Source of the DNA: an uncultured Clostridia bacterium
Lineage (GTDB): Bacteria; Bacillota; Clostridia; Peptostreptococcales; Anaerovoracaceae
DNA: 24,396 nucleotides
Assembly: GCA_937889655.1 (NCBI GenBank)
Contig: CALBZG010000160.1
Location: 1-24,396, forward strand
Reading direction: 5' to 3'
The notes under the pieces are model-generated. The model searched no databases and was not told where the DNA came from. It was given only the letters and a program-made list of their open reading frames with translations. Of the stretch, positions 23,947 to 24,396 are shown in pieces. Position numbers and translations under genes: made by a program. Each line of letters opens with the position of its first letter. Positions within the stretch are counted from its first letter, which is position 1.

Positions 23947-23975
23947 AATATACCACTATGACAAAAATATGTCAA
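23947..23975 (-). promoter_or_regulatory. Strong sigma-A promoter of gdhA
   Basis: A consensus TTGACA (23970-23975) is followed after 17 bases by TATATT (23947-23952) on the minus strand. The leader is about 66 bases. Confidence 0.85.
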
Positions 23976-24033
23976 TAAAGCAGGTCCAAAATGTGGCTTA
24001 ATATGCAAATTTTCAAGATTATATAAGACGCCA

Positions 24034-24106
24034 GGGCAGCCGCCTTGTTTCGATCTTTGAAAACAAGGCGCCGCCCTTACTTCCTCAGGAGTTACGCTGG
24101 GGAAGT
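24034..24106. repeat. Two adjacent hairpins between the aldehyde dehydrogenase and gdhA
   Basis: The first hairpin pairs 24034-24050 with 24061-24076: ten contiguous pairs of GCCTTGTTT type next to the loop, then a mismatch, a bulge and more G-C pairs. The second pairs ACTTCCTCAG (24079-24088) with CTGGGGAAGT (24097-24106), ten pairs with one T-G. Lying 31-103 bases past the aldehyde dehydrogenase stop, they could end its transcript or protect its 3' end, but no T-run follows either hairpin on the minus strand. A dispersed palindromic repeat is another possibility. Confidence 0.6.
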
Positions 24107-24136
24107 ATAATGGTTGATGTCTTACTTTTGCTTAGA

Positions 24137-24396
24137 CTAGCCCCAAACTTCTTCCGGTGTAGGAACCTTCTTTGAATTGTCAGTGTAGCCGATTCTGCTT
24201 ATATTCATTAAGTGATAGTAAGCCAAATTCTCGCTTATGCTATTGTTGCCCCATGAGCCGCATCCAAGGGTGGCTGTAGGAACGAAGCCGTTCGAATATG
24301 CTCCGCCAACTCCGGACGAACCTTGTCCATTGACCAGTATTCTGGATACAGGGAGAGTTTTTCCGGCGTATTCAACATTCGCTTTTGTGAATGAAT
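24137..24396 (-). CDS. Acylating aldehyde dehydrogenase, AdhE-like, C-terminal end
   Basis: The last 85 codons of a gene that continues beyond the window. The peptide has KTLPVSRILVNGQGSSGVGG, then PTATLGCGSWGNNSISEN and YYHLMNISRIGY. These segments match the end of the acetaldehyde/butyraldehyde dehydrogenase part of AdhE (its CGSWGGNS.S.N....HL.NIK). In full AdhE this part runs on into the iron-dependent alcohol dehydrogenase. Here the frame stops 14 residues later (ends PEEVWG), so this is a stand-alone CoA-acylating aldehyde dehydrogenase. It would convert acyl-CoA to aldehyde with NADH in fermentation, or the reverse. The catalytic cysteine lies outside the window. Confidence 0.88.
   Translation of the reverse strand, partial: SFTKANVEYAGKTLPVSRILVNGQGSSGVGGAYSNGFVPTATLGCGSWGNNSISENLAYYHLMNISRIGYTDNSKKVPTPEEVWG

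Noticed and set aside
384..24008. Many plus-strand and out-of-frame open frames, for example 7449-7742, 11550-11966, 16604-17014, 18420-18950
   Set aside because: Each lies opposite or across a well-supported minus-strand gene, has no matching ribosome-binding site and family-like sequence, and shows composition expected of an antisense shadow.
1..24396. tRNA, rRNA, CRISPR arrays, insertion sequences, phage or integrase genes
   Set aside because: None seen on either strand. No repeat-spacer periodicity, transposase-like frames or tRNA-like ends were noticed.

Overview
The window is a low-to-mid GC stretch from an anaerobic Firmicute of the class Clostridia. The evidence is a run of clostridial-type genes: a glutamate dehydrogenase like that of Clostridium symbiosum, a transketolase split into two genes, a YerC-type TrpR-like regulator, FtsEX with a coiled-coil M23 peptidase, CsaB with a TagA-type glycosyltransferase, a DUF5693 protein, and the end of an AdhE-like acylating aldehyde dehydrogenase. 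A finer placement, for example near Clostridiales family XIII, is only a guess. Every gene I can support lies on the minus strand, so transcription runs from high to low coordinates. The first 49 bases are not genomic. They match the Illumina TruSeq universal adapter, so the left edge is a raw contig end.

Layout in the direction of transcription (right to left). (1) 24396-24137: the last 85 codons of an acylating aldehyde dehydrogenase, followed by two strong hairpins. (2) 23874-22531: gdhA as a single-gene unit with a near-consensus promoter and a textbook terminator. (3) 22265-13746: a tightly packed run of mgtE (Mg2+ transport), nnrD (NAD(P)HX repair), an unknown exported protein, a DUF5693 membrane protein, csaB (pyruvyl transfer), a TagA/WecG glycosyltransferase and the two halves of transketolase, closed by a terminator. 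A 29-codon leader ORF may precede mgtE. (4) 13584-12517: ilvE with its own promoter and terminator. (5) 12353-11535: a ParA/MinD-like protein whose P-loop lacks its lysines. (6) 11444-5856: ftsE, ftsX, an EnvC/PcsB-like M23 peptidase, recJ and a CtpA-type protease, packed like one operon for septal wall cleavage plus DNA repair. (7) 5768-5466: a YerC/TrpR-like regulator with a clear promoter and terminator. (8) 5294-1552: a phosphopantetheinyl transferase, an EamA transporter, an MBL-fold protein, tcdA, recX and a Smr-like protein, mostly overlapping or touching. (9) 1445-314: a short predicted membrane peptide ORF overlapping a WYL-domain regulator, with a perfect palindrome just upstream. 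(10) 231-50: a membrane protein cut by the adapter, with a promoter so close to its ATG that its mRNA would be leaderless or nearly so.

How the genes work together: gdhA, the aldehyde dehydrogenase, ilvE and transketolase suggest an amino-acid or mixed fermenter. FtsEX with the M23 peptidase is the conserved machine that opens peptidoglycan at division. The csaB, tagA, DUF5693 and exported-protein block is probably for a pyruvylated secondary cell-wall polymer that holds S-layer (SLH) proteins. The window is mostly housekeeping. The less-described parts are the unknown exported protein and DUF5693 pair, the small peptides before the WYL regulator and mgtE, the P-loop-less ParA-like protein, and several uncharacterised dyads. 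No RNA genes, CRISPR array, insertion sequence or phage genes were seen.
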